A stretch of 64,000 bases of DNA, from contig NZ_JAJDFX010000002.1 in NCBI RefSeq assembly GCF_024704385.1, positions 2,666,001 to 2,730,000 on the forward strand. The letters are read 5' to 3'. Of this stretch, positions 28,107 through 38,136 are shown in pieces; within the stretch, counting starts at the first letter, position 1, and each line of letters begins with the position of its first letter. The notes beneath the pieces are model-generated. The model saw only the letters and a program-made list of their open reading frames with translations, was not told the DNA's origin and did not search any database. The stretch comes from Cellulomonas sp. P24 (GTDB lineage Bacteria > Actinomycetota > Actinomycetes > Actinomycetales > Cellulomonadaceae). A program made the position numbers and the translations under genes.

Positions 28107-30248
28107 GTGAGCCAGCACGCGATCCCGACCGGCGTCATCAAGCGCAGCGGTGCCACCGCCGCCTTCGAGGGCCACCGCATCCGTTCCGCGATCGAGCGCG
28201 CGGGTGCGGCGACCGGCGAGTTCGACGCGCCTGCGGCCGCGGACCTCAACAACCTGGTGATCGGTCGGCTGCAGGTCGAGGGCGTCCCCTACCCGCACGT
28301 CGAGCACGTCCAGGACGTCGTCGAGCAGGCGCTCCTCGAAGCCGGTCACACCGCGACGGCACGCGCGTTCATCGCCTACCGCGAGCAGCACGCCCGTCTG
28401 CGTGAGGACGCCCGGACCGTCGTCGACGTCGGCGCGTCGATCAACGAGTACCTCGACCGCTCCGACTGGCGCGTGAACGCGAACGCCAACCAGGGCTACT
28501 CCCTCGGTGGGTTGATCCTCAACACCTCCGGCAAGGTCATCGCGAACTACTGGCTCTCGCACGTCTACTCCCCGGAGATCGGCCGCGCCCACCGCGAGGG
28601 CGACCTCCACATCCACGACCTCGACATGCTGGCCGGCTACTGCGCCGGGTGGTCGCTGCGCACGCTGCTCGAGCAGGGCCTCAACGGCGTCCCCGGCAAG
28701 GTCGAGGCGCGGGCCCCGAAGCACTTCAGCTCGGCGGTCGGGCAGATCGTGAACTTCCTCGGCACGATGCAGAACGAGTGGGCCGGCGCGCAGGCCTTCA
28801 GCTCGTTCGACACGTACATGGCGCCGTTCGTGCGGCTCGACAAGCTCAGCTACACGGAGGTGCTGCAGGGGATCCAGGAACTCGTCTACAACCTCAACGT
28901 CCCCTCGCGCTGGGGCACCCAGACGCCGTTCACGAACCTCACGTTCGACTGGAGCTGCCCGGAGGACCTCCGCGCGGACGTCCCGGTGATCAACGGCCAG
29001 GAGGTCGACTTCACCTACGGCGACCTCCAGGTCGAGATGGACATGATCAACAAGGCGTACATCGAGGTGATGACCGCGGGCGACGCGTCCGGGCGTGTCT
29101 TCACCTTCCCGATCCCGACGTACAACATCACCGAGGACTTCCCCTGGGAGTCCGAGAACGCGAATCTGCTCTTCGAGATGACCGCCAAGTACGGCCTGCC
29201 GTACTTCCAGAACTTCATCAACTCCGAGCTCAAGCCGAACCAGATCCGCTCGATGTGCTGCCGTCTGCAGCTCGACCTGCGCGAGCTGCTCAGGCGCGGC
29301 AACGGGCTGTTCGGGTCGGCGGAGCAGACCGGGTCCCTCGGCGTCGTGACGATCAACTGCGCGCGGCTCGGCTACACCCACCGAGGCGACGAGGTCGGCA
29401 TGCTCGACGCGCTGGACCGCCTGATGGTCCTCGCGAAGGAGTCCTTGGAGCTCAAGCGCAAGGTGATCCAGCGGTACATGGACGAGGGCCTGTTCCCGTA
29501 CACCAAGCGCTACCTGGGCTCCCTGCGGAACCACTTCTCGACGATCGGCGTCAACGGCATCAACGAGATGATCCGGAACTTCACCGCCGACCGCGAGGAC
29601 ATCTCGACCGACGAGGGGCACGCGCTCGCCGTCCGGCTCCTCGACCACGTCCGCGGGCGCATGGTCGAGTTCCAGGAGGCCACCGGCCACATGTACAACC
29701 TCGAGGCCACGCCGGCCGAGGGCACCACGTACCGGTTCGCCAAGGAGGACCTCAAGCGGTACCCGGACATCCTGCAGGCCGGGTCGCAGGAGAACCCGTA
29801 CTACACGAACTCCTCGCAGCTCCCGGTCGGCTTCACCGAGGACCCGTTCGAGGCGCTCGAGCGCCAGGACGACCTGCAGACCAAGTACACCGGCGGCACG
29901 GTGCTGCACCTGTACATGGCCGAGAAGGTCTCGTCCGCCGAGGCCTGCCGTGAGCTCGTCAAGCGGTCGCTGTCGACGTTCCGCCTCCCCTACATCACGG
30001 TCACCCCGACGTTCTCGATCTGCCCGAACCACGGGTACCTCGCGGGCGAGCAGATGACGTGCCCGCGCTGTGCGGAGGAGCACCCGGACGCGGAGCCGGT
30101 GGTGTGCGAGGTCTGGACCCGGGTGATGGGCTACCACCGCCCCGTGAGCTCGTTCAACGTCGGCAAGAAGGGCGAGCACGCCGAGCGCGTCCACTTCACC
30201 GAGGCAGCCGTCGCCCGTTCTGCGCCCGCATCGGTCCCCGTCGCATGA
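28107..30248 (+). CDS. nrdD: Anaerobic ribonucleoside-triphosphate reductase (class III)
   Basis: Makes deoxyribonucleotides without oxygen, using a glycyl radical. The 713-residue protein begins with an ATP-cone (VIKRSGATAAFEGHRIRSAI) for allosteric control. Then come EGDLHIHDLDM and IGVNGINEMI of the catalytic barrel. The C-terminus has CPNHGYLAGEQMTCPRC for zinc and RVMGYHRPVSSFN, whose Gly (about residue 675) should carry the radical. GTG 28107 is chosen because AGGAGGAC lies just upstream. It overlaps nrdG by ATGA. Its presence implies an anaerobic growth or survival phase. Confidence 0.97.
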   Translation: MSQHAIPTGVIKRSGATAAFEGHRIRSAIERAGAATGEFDAPAAADLNNLVIGRLQVEGVPYPHVEHVQDVVEQALLEAGHTATARAFIAYREQHARLREDARTVVDVGASINEYLDRSDWRVNANANQGYSLGGLILNTSGKVIANYWLSHVYSPEIGRAHREGDLHIHDLDMLAGYCAGWSLRTLLEQGLNGVPGKVEARAPKHFSSAVGQIVNFLGTMQNEWAGAQAFSSFDTYMAPFVRLDKLSYTEVLQGIQELVYNLNVPSRWGTQTPFTNLTFDWSCPEDLRADVPVINGQEVDFTYGDLQVEMDMINKAYIEVMTAGDASGRVFTFPIPTYNITEDFPWESENANLLFEMTAKYGLPYFQNFINSELKPNQIRSMCCRLQLDLRELLRRGNGLFGSAEQTGSLGVVTINCARLGYTHRGDEVGMLDALDRLMVLAKESLELKRKVIQRYMDEGLFPYTKRYLGSLRNHFSTIGVNGINEMIRNFTADREDISTDEGHALAVRLLDHVRGRMVEFQEATGHMYNLEATPAEGTTYRFAKEDLKRYPDILQAGSQENPYYTNSSQLPVGFTEDPFEALERQDDLQTKYTGGTVLHLYMAEKVSSAEACRELVKRSLSTFRLPYITVTPTFSICPNHGYLAGEQMTCPRCAEEHPDAEPVVCEVWTRVMGYHRPVSSFNVGKKGEHAERVHFTEAAVARSAPASVPVA

Positions 30249-31000
30249 CCACAAACGACTCGTCCGACCTGGCGCGGGTGGCCGCTCGCGCCAGGTCGGG
30301 GGCGCTCGGTCCCGGGCGCGCGCCGTCGAGCGCCGGACGCGGGGGTGCCGTCCTGAGCGATGACCCGGAGGGGCTCCAGATCGCCGGCCTCACGAGCCTG
30401 TCGACGTGCGACTGGCCCGGACGGCTCGTCGCCACCGTGTTCCTCCAGGGGTGCCCGTGGTCGTGCACGTACTGCCACAACCCTGAGCTGATCGACCCGC
30501 GTGTCCCGGGCGAGGTCCCGTGGGCCCAGGTGCGCAGCCTGCTCGCGCGTCGCGTCGGGCTGCTCGACGGTCTGGTGTTCTCGGGCGGGGAGCCCACCCG
30601 CCAGCCGATGCTCGGAGCGGCGATGCGGGAGGTCAAGGAGGCCGGCTTCGGCGTCGGCCTCCACACCTCGGGTGCCTACCCGCGGCGGCTCGCGTCGGTG
30701 CTCGGGCTCGTCGACTGGGTCGGCCTGGACATCAAGGCCCCGGCGGAGCTGTACGAGGCGATCACCGGTGTGGGCCGTAGCGCGCACGCCGCGTTCGAGA
30801 GCCTGCGCCTGGTGCTCGACTCCGGGGTCCCGGTGCAGGTCCGGACCACGGTGGACCCGACCGTCCTCGACGAGGAGGACGTGGCTCGCCTCGTCCGGGT
30901 GCTCCGGCACCTCGGCGTCCAGGACCACGTGCGCCAGGAGGTCCGGACCCTCGGGACGCGGCAGGAGTACCAGGACGCGCTCGCGGCGGTGCGCGCCTGA
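30245..31000 (+). CDS. nrdG: Anaerobic ribonucleotide reductase activase
   Basis: Radical SAM enzyme that installs the glycyl radical on NrdD. The 251-residue protein has the Cys motif QGCPWSCTYCHNPE (Cys70, Cys74, Cys77) for the 4Fe-4S cluster, then FSGGEPTRQP and DWVGLDIKAP. A poorly conserved extension of about 45 residues precedes the domain, so a later start such as GTG 30339 is possible. The ATG overlaps the nrdD stop, consistent with coupled synthesis. Confidence 0.95.
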   Translation: MTTNDSSDLARVAARARSGALGPGRAPSSAGRGGAVLSDDPEGLQIAGLTSLSTCDWPGRLVATVFLQGCPWSCTYCHNPELIDPRVPGEVPWAQVRSLLARRVGLLDGLVFSGGEPTRQPMLGAAMREVKEAGFGVGLHTSGAYPRRLASVLGLVDWVGLDIKAPAELYEAITGVGRSAHAAFESLRLVLDSGVPVQVRTTVDPTVLDEEDVARLVRVLRHLGVQDHVRQEVRTLGTRQEYQDALAAVRA

Positions 31001-31117
31001 GCTGTCTCCGGACCGGGGCATTTCGGACTCGTCACACTGCCTGGCCCGGTGCGCCCTCGGTGCACGTCGTGCCCCTGGTTGAATGGCCTCCTCGGCGCGA
31101 GTGGAAAGAGGGCAGTC

Positions 31118-31453
31118 GTGGACGTGCAAGTGACCAGCCGCGACGTCGGCGACCGGACGGTCGTCTCTGTCTCCGGTGAGATCGACGTCTACACGGCGGC
31201 CGTCCTCAGGGAGCAGATCGGCACCTTGATCGAGGACGGGCACCACGACGTGGTCGTGGACCTGACCGAGGTCCGGTTCATGGACTCGACCGGCCTCGGC
31301 GTGCTCGTGGGTGCCCTGAAGAAGGTGCGGGGTTTCGGCGGACGCCTCCAGCTCGTGATCGACTCCGAACGCCTGCTCAAGGTCTTCCGCATCACCGCGC
31401 TCACCCAGGTCTTCACGATCCACGAGACCCTCGACGAGGCCCTCGCCACCTGA
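31118..31453 (+). CDS. STAS-domain anti-sigma factor antagonist
   Basis: A 111-residue SpoIIAA/RsbV-like protein. The STAS fold shows VVSVSGEIDVYTAAVLREQI and the phosphorylation loop FMDSTGLGVLVGAL with its conserved Ser. Dephosphorylated, such proteins sequester an anti-sigma kinase and free a sigma factor. No kinase or sigma gene is adjacent. GTG 31118 follows GAAAGAGGGC; the longer upstream frame has no homology. A 31-bp hairpin follows the gene. Confidence 0.9.
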   Translation: MDVQVTSRDVGDRTVVSVSGEIDVYTAAVLREQIGTLIEDGHHDVVVDLTEVRFMDSTGLGVLVGALKKVRGFGGRLQLVIDSERLLKVFRITALTQVFTIHETLDEALAT

Positions 31454-31463
31454 CCCCTCTCCG

Positions 31464-31531
31464 CGAGATCGTGACTGCGCGCCGAGATCGCACAGTCCGA
31501 TGTGCGATCTCGGCGCGCAGTCACGATCTCG
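31464..31531. repeat. Perfect 31-bp palindrome after the STAS gene
   Basis: Arms 31464-31494 and 31501-31531 are perfectly complementary around the 6-nt loop GTCCGA. The arms start CGAGATCGTGACTGCGCGCC and contain GAGATCG twice. A pairing extension with one bulge follows outside. It can terminate the STAS gene, but the stem is far longer than needed. Its sequence differs from palindromes A and B; only one copy was seen here. Confidence 0.92.
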
Positions 31532-31686
31532 GCGGGGTGTGGGGGCGGGAGTGATACCCGTTGGGGTATTTCGGGGCGGGGGCCGACACCGACACGTCTG
31601 CTGCGTAGACTTCGGCGGACCGGGCGGCAACGGAGCCTCCCGGGGTGGCGTGCTCGGGGGTCCGCAGCCGTCGTCGAGGAGGATGC

Positions 31687-33978
31687 ATGCTCACGCTCGG
31701 GACCACGAGCCTCACCATCGTCGGCGTGATCGCCGCCGTCGCCGTCGCCGCACTCGTGTTCGCGGTCGTGCTGCGCCGGCAGGTGCTCGCAGCAGGCGAG
31801 GGCACAGCGAAGATGCAGGAGATCGCCACAGCGGTCCAGGAAGGCGCCGCGGCGTACCTCAACCGTCAGTTCCGTACTCTCGTCCTGTTCGCCGTCGTCG
31901 TGTGCGGGCTGTTGTTCCTGCTCCCGGGAGACGGCGCCATCAAGCTCGGACGCTCCCTGTTCTTCCTGATCGGCGCGGGTTTCTCGGCCTCGATCGGGTA
32001 CCTCGGCATGTGGCTCGCGACCCGCGCGAACGTGCGCGTCGCAGCAGCGGCGACCCGGCCGAACGGGCGCGCGGAGGGAGCGCGCATCGCGTTCCGGACC
32101 GGCGGTGTCGTCGGCATGAGCGTGGTCGGACTGGGTCTTCTCGGTGCCGCGACCGTCGTGCTCGTGTACCGGGCCGACGCGCCGGCTGTGCTCGAGGGCT
32201 TCGGCTTCGGCGCCGCGCTGCTGGCGATGTTCATGCGCGTCGGCGGCGGGATCTTCACCAAGGCCGCCGACGTCGGGGCCGACCTGGTCGGCAAGGTCGA
32301 GCAGGGCATCCCCGAGGACGACGCGCGCAACGCGGCGACGATCGCCGACAACGTCGGGGACAACGTCGGTGACTGCGCCGGCATGGCGGCGGACCTGTTC
32401 GAGTCCTACGCGGTCACGCTGGTCGCCGCACTCATCCTCGGCAAGGCGGCCTTCGGCGAGCGCGGTCTCGTGTTCCCGCTCATCGTCACCGCCATCGGCG
32501 CGGTGGTCGCCGTGCTCGGCGTCGTCATCACGAAGGTCCGCGGGACGGAGAGCGGGCTCGCGGCGATCAACCGGGGGTTCTACATCTCGGCGCTGGTCGG
32601 GGTGCTCCTCGCCGCCGTCGCGGCGTTCATCTACCTGCCGTCGAGCTTCGCCGACCTGACCAACTCGACCGCCGGCCTCGCAACCCACTCCGGCGACCCG
32701 CGCTTCGTCGCCGCCGCCGCCGTGGCGATCGGCGTCCTGCTCGCCGGCGTGATCCTCTGGGTGACCGGGTACTTCACCGGGACGACGTCCAAGCCGACGC
32801 TGCACGTCGCACGGACGTCGCTGACGGGCGCGGCCACCGTGGTGCTGTCCGGCATCGGTGTCGGGTTCGAGTCCGCGGTCTACACCGCGGGCATCATCGC
32901 CGCGGCGATCTGCGGGGTGTTCCTCATCGCGGGTGGCTCGGTGTGGCTCACGCTCTTCCTCATCGCCCTCGCCGGCTGCGGGCTCCTCACGACCGTCGGC
33001 GTGATCGTCGCGATGGACACGTTCGGACCGGTGAGCGACAACGCGCAGGGCATCGCCGAGATGTCCGGGGACGTCGACGAGGCAGGTGCGCGGATCCTCA
33101 CGGACCTCGACGCTGTGGGCAACACCACCAAGGCCATCACCAAGGGCATCGCGATCGCGACGGCCGTGCTTGCGGCGACCGCGCTGTTCGGCTCCTACGC
33201 CGACGCCGTCCGCACGGCACTCAGCGCCGCCGGCGGAAGCGCCGTCGGGGACATCCAGTCCGCGATGACCAGCTACGAGATCATCTCGCCCATCACCCTG
33301 GTCGGCGTGATCCTCGGCGGCGCCACCGTGTTCCTGTTCTCCGGTCTCGCGATCGACGCGGTGACCCGCGCGGCCGGCGCGATCGTGTTCGAGGTGCGGC
33401 GCCAGTTCCGCGAGAACCCCGGGATCATGACGGGTGAGACGCGGCCGGAGTACGGGCGGGTCGTCGACATCTGCACGCGGGACTCGCTGCGCGAGCTCGC
33501 GACGCCCGGGCTCCTCGCGGCGTTCGCGCCGATCGCGGTCGGGTTCGGGCTCGGCGTCGGCCCGCTGGCCGGGTTCCTTGCCGGTGCGATCGCCACCGGG
33601 GTCCTGATGGCCGTGTTCCTCGCGAACTCCGGCGGTACCTGGGACAACGCGAAGAAGATCGTCGAGGACGGCAACCACGGCGGCAAGTACTCCGACGCCC
33701 ACGCGGCCGTCGTCATCGGTGACACCGTCGGTGACCCGTTCAAGGACACCGCCGGACCGGCGATCAACCCGCTCATCAAGGTGATGAACCTCGTCGCCGT
33801 CCTGGTGGCACCGGCGGTCGTGCAGGTGAGCATCGGCACGGGGGCGAACGTATGGGTGCGGCTCTCGATCGCGACCGGTGCGGCGGCGATCGCGTTCGGC
33901 GCGGTGATCGTCTCGCGCTTCCGGGCCGCCAAGGTCGACCGGGAGAGCCAGCTCGAGCGCGAGCTGGAGCTGGTCTGA
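31687..33978 (+). CDS. hppA: Membrane-bound proton-pumping pyrophosphatase (K+-independent type)
   Basis: Hydrolyses pyrophosphate and pumps H+ across the membrane. 763 residues with about 16 membrane segments. The signature DVGADLVGKVEQGIPEDD (from residue 195) with NVGDNVGDCAGMAADLFE binds Mg-PPi. GNTTKAITKG near residue 482 has Lys where K+-dependent enzymes have Ala, so the pump should not need potassium. A second acidic cluster, VIGDTVGDPFKDTAGP, lies near the end. ATG 31687 follows GGAGG. It is transcribed alone and followed by a strong hairpin. Confidence 0.97.
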   Translation: MLTLGTTSLTIVGVIAAVAVAALVFAVVLRRQVLAAGEGTAKMQEIATAVQEGAAAYLNRQFRTLVLFAVVVCGLLFLLPGDGAIKLGRSLFFLIGAGFSASIGYLGMWLATRANVRVAAAATRPNGRAEGARIAFRTGGVVGMSVVGLGLLGAATVVLVYRADAPAVLEGFGFGAALLAMFMRVGGGIFTKAADVGADLVGKVEQGIPEDDARNAATIADNVGDNVGDCAGMAADLFESYAVTLVAALILGKAAFGERGLVFPLIVTAIGAVVAVLGVVITKVRGTESGLAAINRGFYISALVGVLLAAVAAFIYLPSSFADLTNSTAGLATHSGDPRFVAAAAVAIGVLLAGVILWVTGYFTGTTSKPTLHVARTSLTGAATVVLSGIGVGFESAVYTAGIIAAAICGVFLIAGGSVWLTLFLIALAGCGLLTTVGVIVAMDTFGPVSDNAQGIAEMSGDVDEAGARILTDLDAVGNTTKAITKGIAIATAVLAATALFGSYADAVRTALSAAGGSAVGDIQSAMTSYEIISPITLVGVILGGATVFLFSGLAIDAVTRAAGAIVFEVRRQFRENPGIMTGETRPEYGRVVDICTRDSLRELATPGLLAAFAPIAVGFGLGVGPLAGFLAGAIATGVLMAVFLANSGGTWDNAKKIVEDGNHGGKYSDAHAAVVIGDTVGDPFKDTAGPAINPLIKVMNLVAVLVAPAVVQVSIGTGANVWVRLSIATGAAAIAFGAVIVSRFRAAKVDRESQLERELELV

Positions 33979-34010
33979 CCGACCAGGACGTCTGGTACCT
34001 GGCTCCCCGG

Positions 34011-34049
34011 ACAGCCCGGGCGACGTGCACGACGCGTCGCCCGGGCTGT
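34011..34049 (+). terminator. Hairpin terminator of hppA
   Basis: ACAGCCCGGGCGACG (34011-34025) and CGTCGCCCGGGCTGT (34035-34049) form a perfect 15-bp stem with a 9-nt loop, 32 bp after the hppA stop. Confidence 0.75.
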
Positions 34050-34142
34050 CCCGTGTCCGGGGGGCGAACGAGATCCGACGCCTGGCGTCGTGTCGCGTCG
34101 GCAGGCGGTCGCGTCAGACGGTGCGCTCGCGTGGACTGGCAG

Positions 34143-34183
34143 TCGTGCCGGCCGGCGGTCGAGTCAACCGGCGGCCGGCACGA
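34143..34183 (-). terminator. Hairpin downstream of the lipoprotein gene
   Basis: Inverted arms starting TCGTGCCGGCC pair perfectly for 11 bp and imperfectly further in. The hairpin lies 13 bp beyond the stop of the minus-strand lipoprotein gene and faces the hppA terminator. Confidence 0.55.
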
Positions 34184-34195
34184 CCGCGGGTCCTG

Positions 34196-35017
34196 TCAGA
34201 GCCCGAGCTGCGAGGCGGGGACGACGTCCGCGGGCGCCGGTGCGGTGATCGGCTCCTGGGTGCCGAAGCCGCTGTAGTGCAGCTCCTGCGTCATGAACGT
34301 GCCCATGGTGATCGTCGTGCTGATCGGGCGGTCGTTCGCGTCCAGGTAGTACACGACGTCCATCGAGGTGGTGCCGGCGGTGGCCTTGAACTGGTCGAGC
34401 TCCTCAGAGGTCATCTCCCGCCCGAGGACCTGCGTCATCGCCGCCAGGTCCATCGTGAGCCTGTAGGCGGTCGCCTCGGTGCCGTCGACGGTCGTGGTGT
34501 CGCCCTTCGTGACGGTGAGGGCGTCACCGCTGAGCCCGGCGAACATCGCCGACGGCTCGATCGAGTCCTTCATCTGCGTCACGACGTCGGTGAGGCCGGA
34601 GCTGGTCGCGTCGGTGAGGTCGATCCACGTGCCGGTGGCGCCGACGAGCGCGCCGTCCATGTAGGCGTGACCGTCGGCCACGAGCATCCGCACGATCGAG
34701 CCGCCCGTGTCGACCGAGAAGTCCATGCCGAGATCGGCTGCCGAGGTCCCGACGAACCGGCCCGACCCGTTGACGGTGACCCCTGAGGTCGTCGCGGTGT
34801 ACGTGAAGGCGTAGGAGCCGGCGGCCAGCAAGGCCGCACTGGTGCGGCTGATGAACGACGCGCCGGTGAGCTCTGCCGTCGGGGTGGCGGATGTCGACGC
34901 CTGCGTGCGGGTGGCGCCGTTCGCGGTGCTCTCGACGGTCGAGGTTCCGCCTCCGCATGCGGCCAGGAGCAGGGCGAGAGCTCCGGCCAGAGCAGCCGGG
35001 ACGAGTGGACGGCGCAT
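34196..35017 (-). CDS. Lipoprotein, LppX/LprG-like
   Basis: A 273-residue exported lipoprotein. The N-terminus MRRPLVPAALAGALALLLAA followed by CGGG has a clear lipobox (LAAC). A Ser/Thr-rich linker precedes a domain with DLGMDFSVDTGG, DGHAYMDG, and MDVVYYLDANDRPISTTITM near the end, consistent with the LolA/LppX-like half-barrel that carries hydrophobic ligands. Family assignment is moderate. ATG 35017 has GGGGGA upstream. It diverges from the methyltransferase gene. Confidence 0.78.
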   Translation of the reverse strand: MRRPLVPAALAGALALLLAACGGGTSTVESTANGATRTQASTSATPTAELTGASFISRTSAALLAAGSYAFTYTATTSGVTVNGSGRFVGTSAADLGMDFSVDTGGSIVRMLVADGHAYMDGALVGATGTWIDLTDATSSGLTDVVTQMKDSIEPSAMFAGLSGDALTVTKGDTTTVDGTEATAYRLTMDLAAMTQVLGREMTSEELDQFKATAGTTSMDVVYYLDANDRPISTTITMGTFMTQELHYSGFGTQEPITAPAPADVVPASQLGL

Positions 35018-35172
35018 GATTCCCCCAGAGATGGCGTGCTGGTGTCGGCGGCCAGCGTAGGAGCGGGCCATAGCAGCAGCACAGCGAAAGCACAACGATT
35101 CGGTGACGGTCTCGGCGCCGTGGCAGGTCTGCCGCGCGGCACGCGCCCGACATCTGCGGAAGGATGCGGCAG

Positions 35173-36720
35173 GTGAACGACCTCCTGCACGACCGCGACC
35201 TGCTCGGACGCCTCCATGACGATCTCGCCGGTGCCGGGTACACGGTCGCCGGGGTCGACGGGTTGCTCGGCCCGCTCGCCTCGGCCGCGCTGCACCGTGA
35301 GGAAGCGGTCCCCGCTCTCCGGGCCACGGATCCGTCGGGCCCGGCCGGCGCGGATCCGGGCAGCACCCTCGTGCGCGCGTTCGTCCTCGGCCGCGCGGTG
35401 ACCCGCCGGGCGCTGGACGCCGCGCTCCCGACCGTCGGCACCGCCGGCGCCGAGCGGCTCGGGCTCGTGGTCGCGGCCGGCGCAGCACCCGACGATGCTG
35501 TCCGCGCGGAGGTCGACCTGCGCCCCTACTCCGCCGCCGACGCGGCCGGGACGGTCGACTGGTGGATCGCGTCGGACCTCGGCGAGCTCGCGACGGGACG
35601 GAGTCTGCGGACCGACCACGTGCTCGGCGTCGGGGGTGCGTCGACGACGCTCGCCCAGGTCACGGTGCGCACACCCCGCGACCGGGTCCTCGACCTCGGG
35701 ACCGGTTGCGGCATCCAGGCCCTGCACGCGACCCGGCACGCAGGCGCCGTCGTCGGCACCGACATCTCGGACCGGGCGCTCGGCCTCGCCCGGTTCAACG
35801 CGCTGCTCGCGGGGGTCTCCGACCGTGTGGACCTGCGACGGGGGTCGATGCTCGCGCCCGTCACCGGGGAGCTGTTCGACCTGGTCGTGTCCAACCCGCC
35901 GTTCGTCATCACGCCGCGGGCGCCGGGCGTCCCCGCCTACGACTACCGTGACGGCGGGCGTGCGGGCGACGCGATCGTCGAGGAGCTCGTGACGGGGGTC
36001 GGCGCGGTGCTGGCGCCCGGTGGCGTCGCCCAGCTGCTCGGCAACTGGGAGGTCCGGCGCGGCGAGGACTGGCACGAGCGGGTCGGGTCGTGGCTCGACA
36101 GGTCGGGCCTGGACGGCTGGGTGGTCCAGCGTGAGTGGCAGGACCCGGCCCAGTACGCCGAGACCTGGATCCGGGACGGGGGGACGACGCCGGAACGGGA
36201 CCGTGCCGCATGGGACCGCCTGTACACCGCCTGGCTCGACGACTTCGCGAGCCGGGACGTGGACGGCATCGGGTTCGGCATCGTCACGTTGCGACGACCG
36301 GTCGCGGGGGGCCCCACGATGCGGCGCCTCGAGGAGCAGACGGGGACGGTGCACCAGCCGCTCGGTGCGGTGATCGCGGCCGGGCTGGCGGCCCACGACT
36401 GGCTTGCGGTCCGCGACGACGCGGCGCTCGCGGCCGAGCGGCTCGTGGTGTCCGCCGACGTCACCGAGGAGCGGTACCTGGTCCCGGGCGCGAGCGACCC
36501 GAGCGTGGTCCTGCTGCGTCAGGGCGGCGGCTTCGGCCGGGCGGTGCGCGCAGGGACGGCGCTGGCCGGGTTCGTCGGGGCGTGCGACGGTTCGCTCACG
36601 GTCGGCAGCCTGGTGGCGGCGCTCGGTGACGTGCTCGGTGCGCCTGCCGGTGACGTCGCGGCGGACGTGCTGCCGTCCGTCCGCGGGCTCGTCCGGGACG
36701 GGTTGCTGCTCGCGGTCTGA
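35173..36720 (+). CDS. Class I SAM-dependent methyltransferase (PrmA/HemK-like)
   Basis: A 515-residue three-part protein. A helical N-domain (to about residue 145) precedes a Rossmann methyltransferase with VLDLGTGCGIQALHATRHAG (SAM site) and LVVSNPPFVI, the NPPF motif of N-methyltransferases acting on Gln/Asn side chains or adenine. The C-terminal 150 residues form a third domain, as in actinobacterial proteins annotated as DUF7059/DUF7782. GTG 35173 is preferred over ATG 35164 because GGAAGG ends directly against that ATG but sits nine bases before the GTG. The substrate is unknown. Confidence 0.88.
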   Translation: MNDLLHDRDLLGRLHDDLAGAGYTVAGVDGLLGPLASAALHREEAVPALRATDPSGPAGADPGSTLVRAFVLGRAVTRRALDAALPTVGTAGAERLGLVVAAGAAPDDAVRAEVDLRPYSAADAAGTVDWWIASDLGELATGRSLRTDHVLGVGGASTTLAQVTVRTPRDRVLDLGTGCGIQALHATRHAGAVVGTDISDRALGLARFNALLAGVSDRVDLRRGSMLAPVTGELFDLVVSNPPFVITPRAPGVPAYDYRDGGRAGDAIVEELVTGVGAVLAPGGVAQLLGNWEVRRGEDWHERVGSWLDRSGLDGWVVQREWQDPAQYAETWIRDGGTTPERDRAAWDRLYTAWLDDFASRDVDGIGFGIVTLRRPVAGGPTMRRLEEQTGTVHQPLGAVIAAGLAAHDWLAVRDDAALAAERLVVSADVTEERYLVPGASDPSVVLLRQGGGFGRAVRAGTALAGFVGACDGSLTVGSLVAALGDVLGAPAGDVAADVLPSVRGLVRDGLLLAV

Positions 36721-36806
36721 GCCCCGACGCGGGGGCGCGGTGCCTCACAGGAGGGTCACAGGGTTACCTGGCGGTAGGCATAGACCACCTGGCCAGGGTG
36801 AGGTGC

Positions 36807-38136
36807 ATGACCCGACGTCGACGTCTCATGATCAACAGCGCGCTGGTGGGGGTGCTCGCCCTGATGGGCGGGGGCACCTGGTATGCGCTCCATCCCTCGA
36901 GTGCCTCCGCGGACTCCGCGACCACGGCCCGGACGGCGACGGTCGCCACGGGTGACGTCAAGGCGACGATCTCGGCCTCGGGCAACCTGGCCGCCGCGAC
37001 GACAGCGAACGAGAAGTTCTCGACGTCGGGGACGATCGCGACGATCGCGGTGTCCGTGGGCGACGTGGTGACCGCCGGTCAGGTGCTCGCGACGCTCGAT
37101 CCCACCGACGCGCAGAACGCGGTGACCCAGGCCGAGGCGTCGGTGAGCGCGGCCGAGCAGCAGCGCACGACGGCGAACCTCCAGCTGACGGCGGCGAAGC
37201 AGTCGCTCGCCGAGGCGCAGACCGCGCTCGCGACGACCGTGACGAGCACCGACCCGACCACCGGGACGACGACCACGACCACCAAGGGCTCCGAGTCGCA
37301 GGTGACGAGTGCCAAGGCGCAGGTCTCGAGCGCGACCAGCCAGGTCACGCAGGCGAACGCGCAGGTGACGTCCGCGGAGGCGACGCTCGCGACGGCGAAG
37401 GCGAACCTGGCCGGCACGACGCTCACCGCGTCGATGCCCGGGACCGTCACCGCGGTGAACGGAGCGGTGGGCGACTCGAGCGGCGGCTCGTCCAGCGGGT
37501 CGACGGGGACGTCGTCCAGCACGTCCTCCAGCACGACAACCACCGGGCTGATCACGATCGCCGACACGTCGGTGTTCACCGTCAGTGCGGCGTTCGCGGA
37601 GGCGGATGCGGCTCAGCTGTCGGTGGGTCAGGTGGCGGACGTGACGTTCCCGGCGGTGTCGGGCGTGACCGCGACGGCCAAGGTCACGGCGATCTCCCCG
37701 AGCGGGACGACGACCAACAGCGTCGTCACCTATGCGGCCACGATCACGCTCGACAGCGCACCGACCGGTGTGCGCCTGGGTCAGACGGCGGATGTGTCGG
37801 TGACGACGGCGAGTGCGAGCGGGGTGCTGTATCTGCCGAGTCAGGCGGTGACGGTGGGGGGCGACGGATGCGGCGTCGGGGACGACGTCGGGCACGGTGA
37901 CGTTGGTGGGGACGGATGGGTCGAGGACGGTCACGCAGGTCGTGGTCGGGGTGCAGGGTGACTCCACGACGCAGATCGTCTCGGGGGTCAAGGCCGGCGA
38001 CAAGGCCCTGATCTCCCTCGACACCGCGATCGGCACCACCACGTCCACGACGACGACCGGTGGACTGAGCGGGCTGTCGGGCGGGGGCATGCCGGCCGGC
38101 GGCTTCCCCGGCGGAGCACCGGGGGGTAACGGATGA
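36807..38136 (+). pseudogene. HlyD/MacA-type efflux adaptor, copy 1, frameshifted
   Basis: Periplasmic-adaptor-like subunit of cassette 1. One N-terminal membrane anchor (MINSALVGVLALMGGG), lipoyl-like half (SVGDVVTAGQVLATLD), a coiled coil rich in Ala/Gln/Ser (about residues 105-210), Ser/Thr-rich linkers and a beta domain. At a G6 run (37856-37861) the frame is lost; copy 2 has G5 at the same place and continues in frame. Removing one G gives 442 residues ending in a Gly/Pro tail. The stop overlaps the ATPase start (ATGA). If the shift is real, about 95 C-terminal residues are replaced. Confidence 0.88.

Noticed and set aside
25977-30254. Very long minus-strand open frame antisense to nrdD and in a second frame of the helicase gene
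   Set aside because: High GC removes stops from antisense frames. The product has no recognisable motif, while the opposite strand encodes NrdD and the same strand's other frame encodes the helicase.
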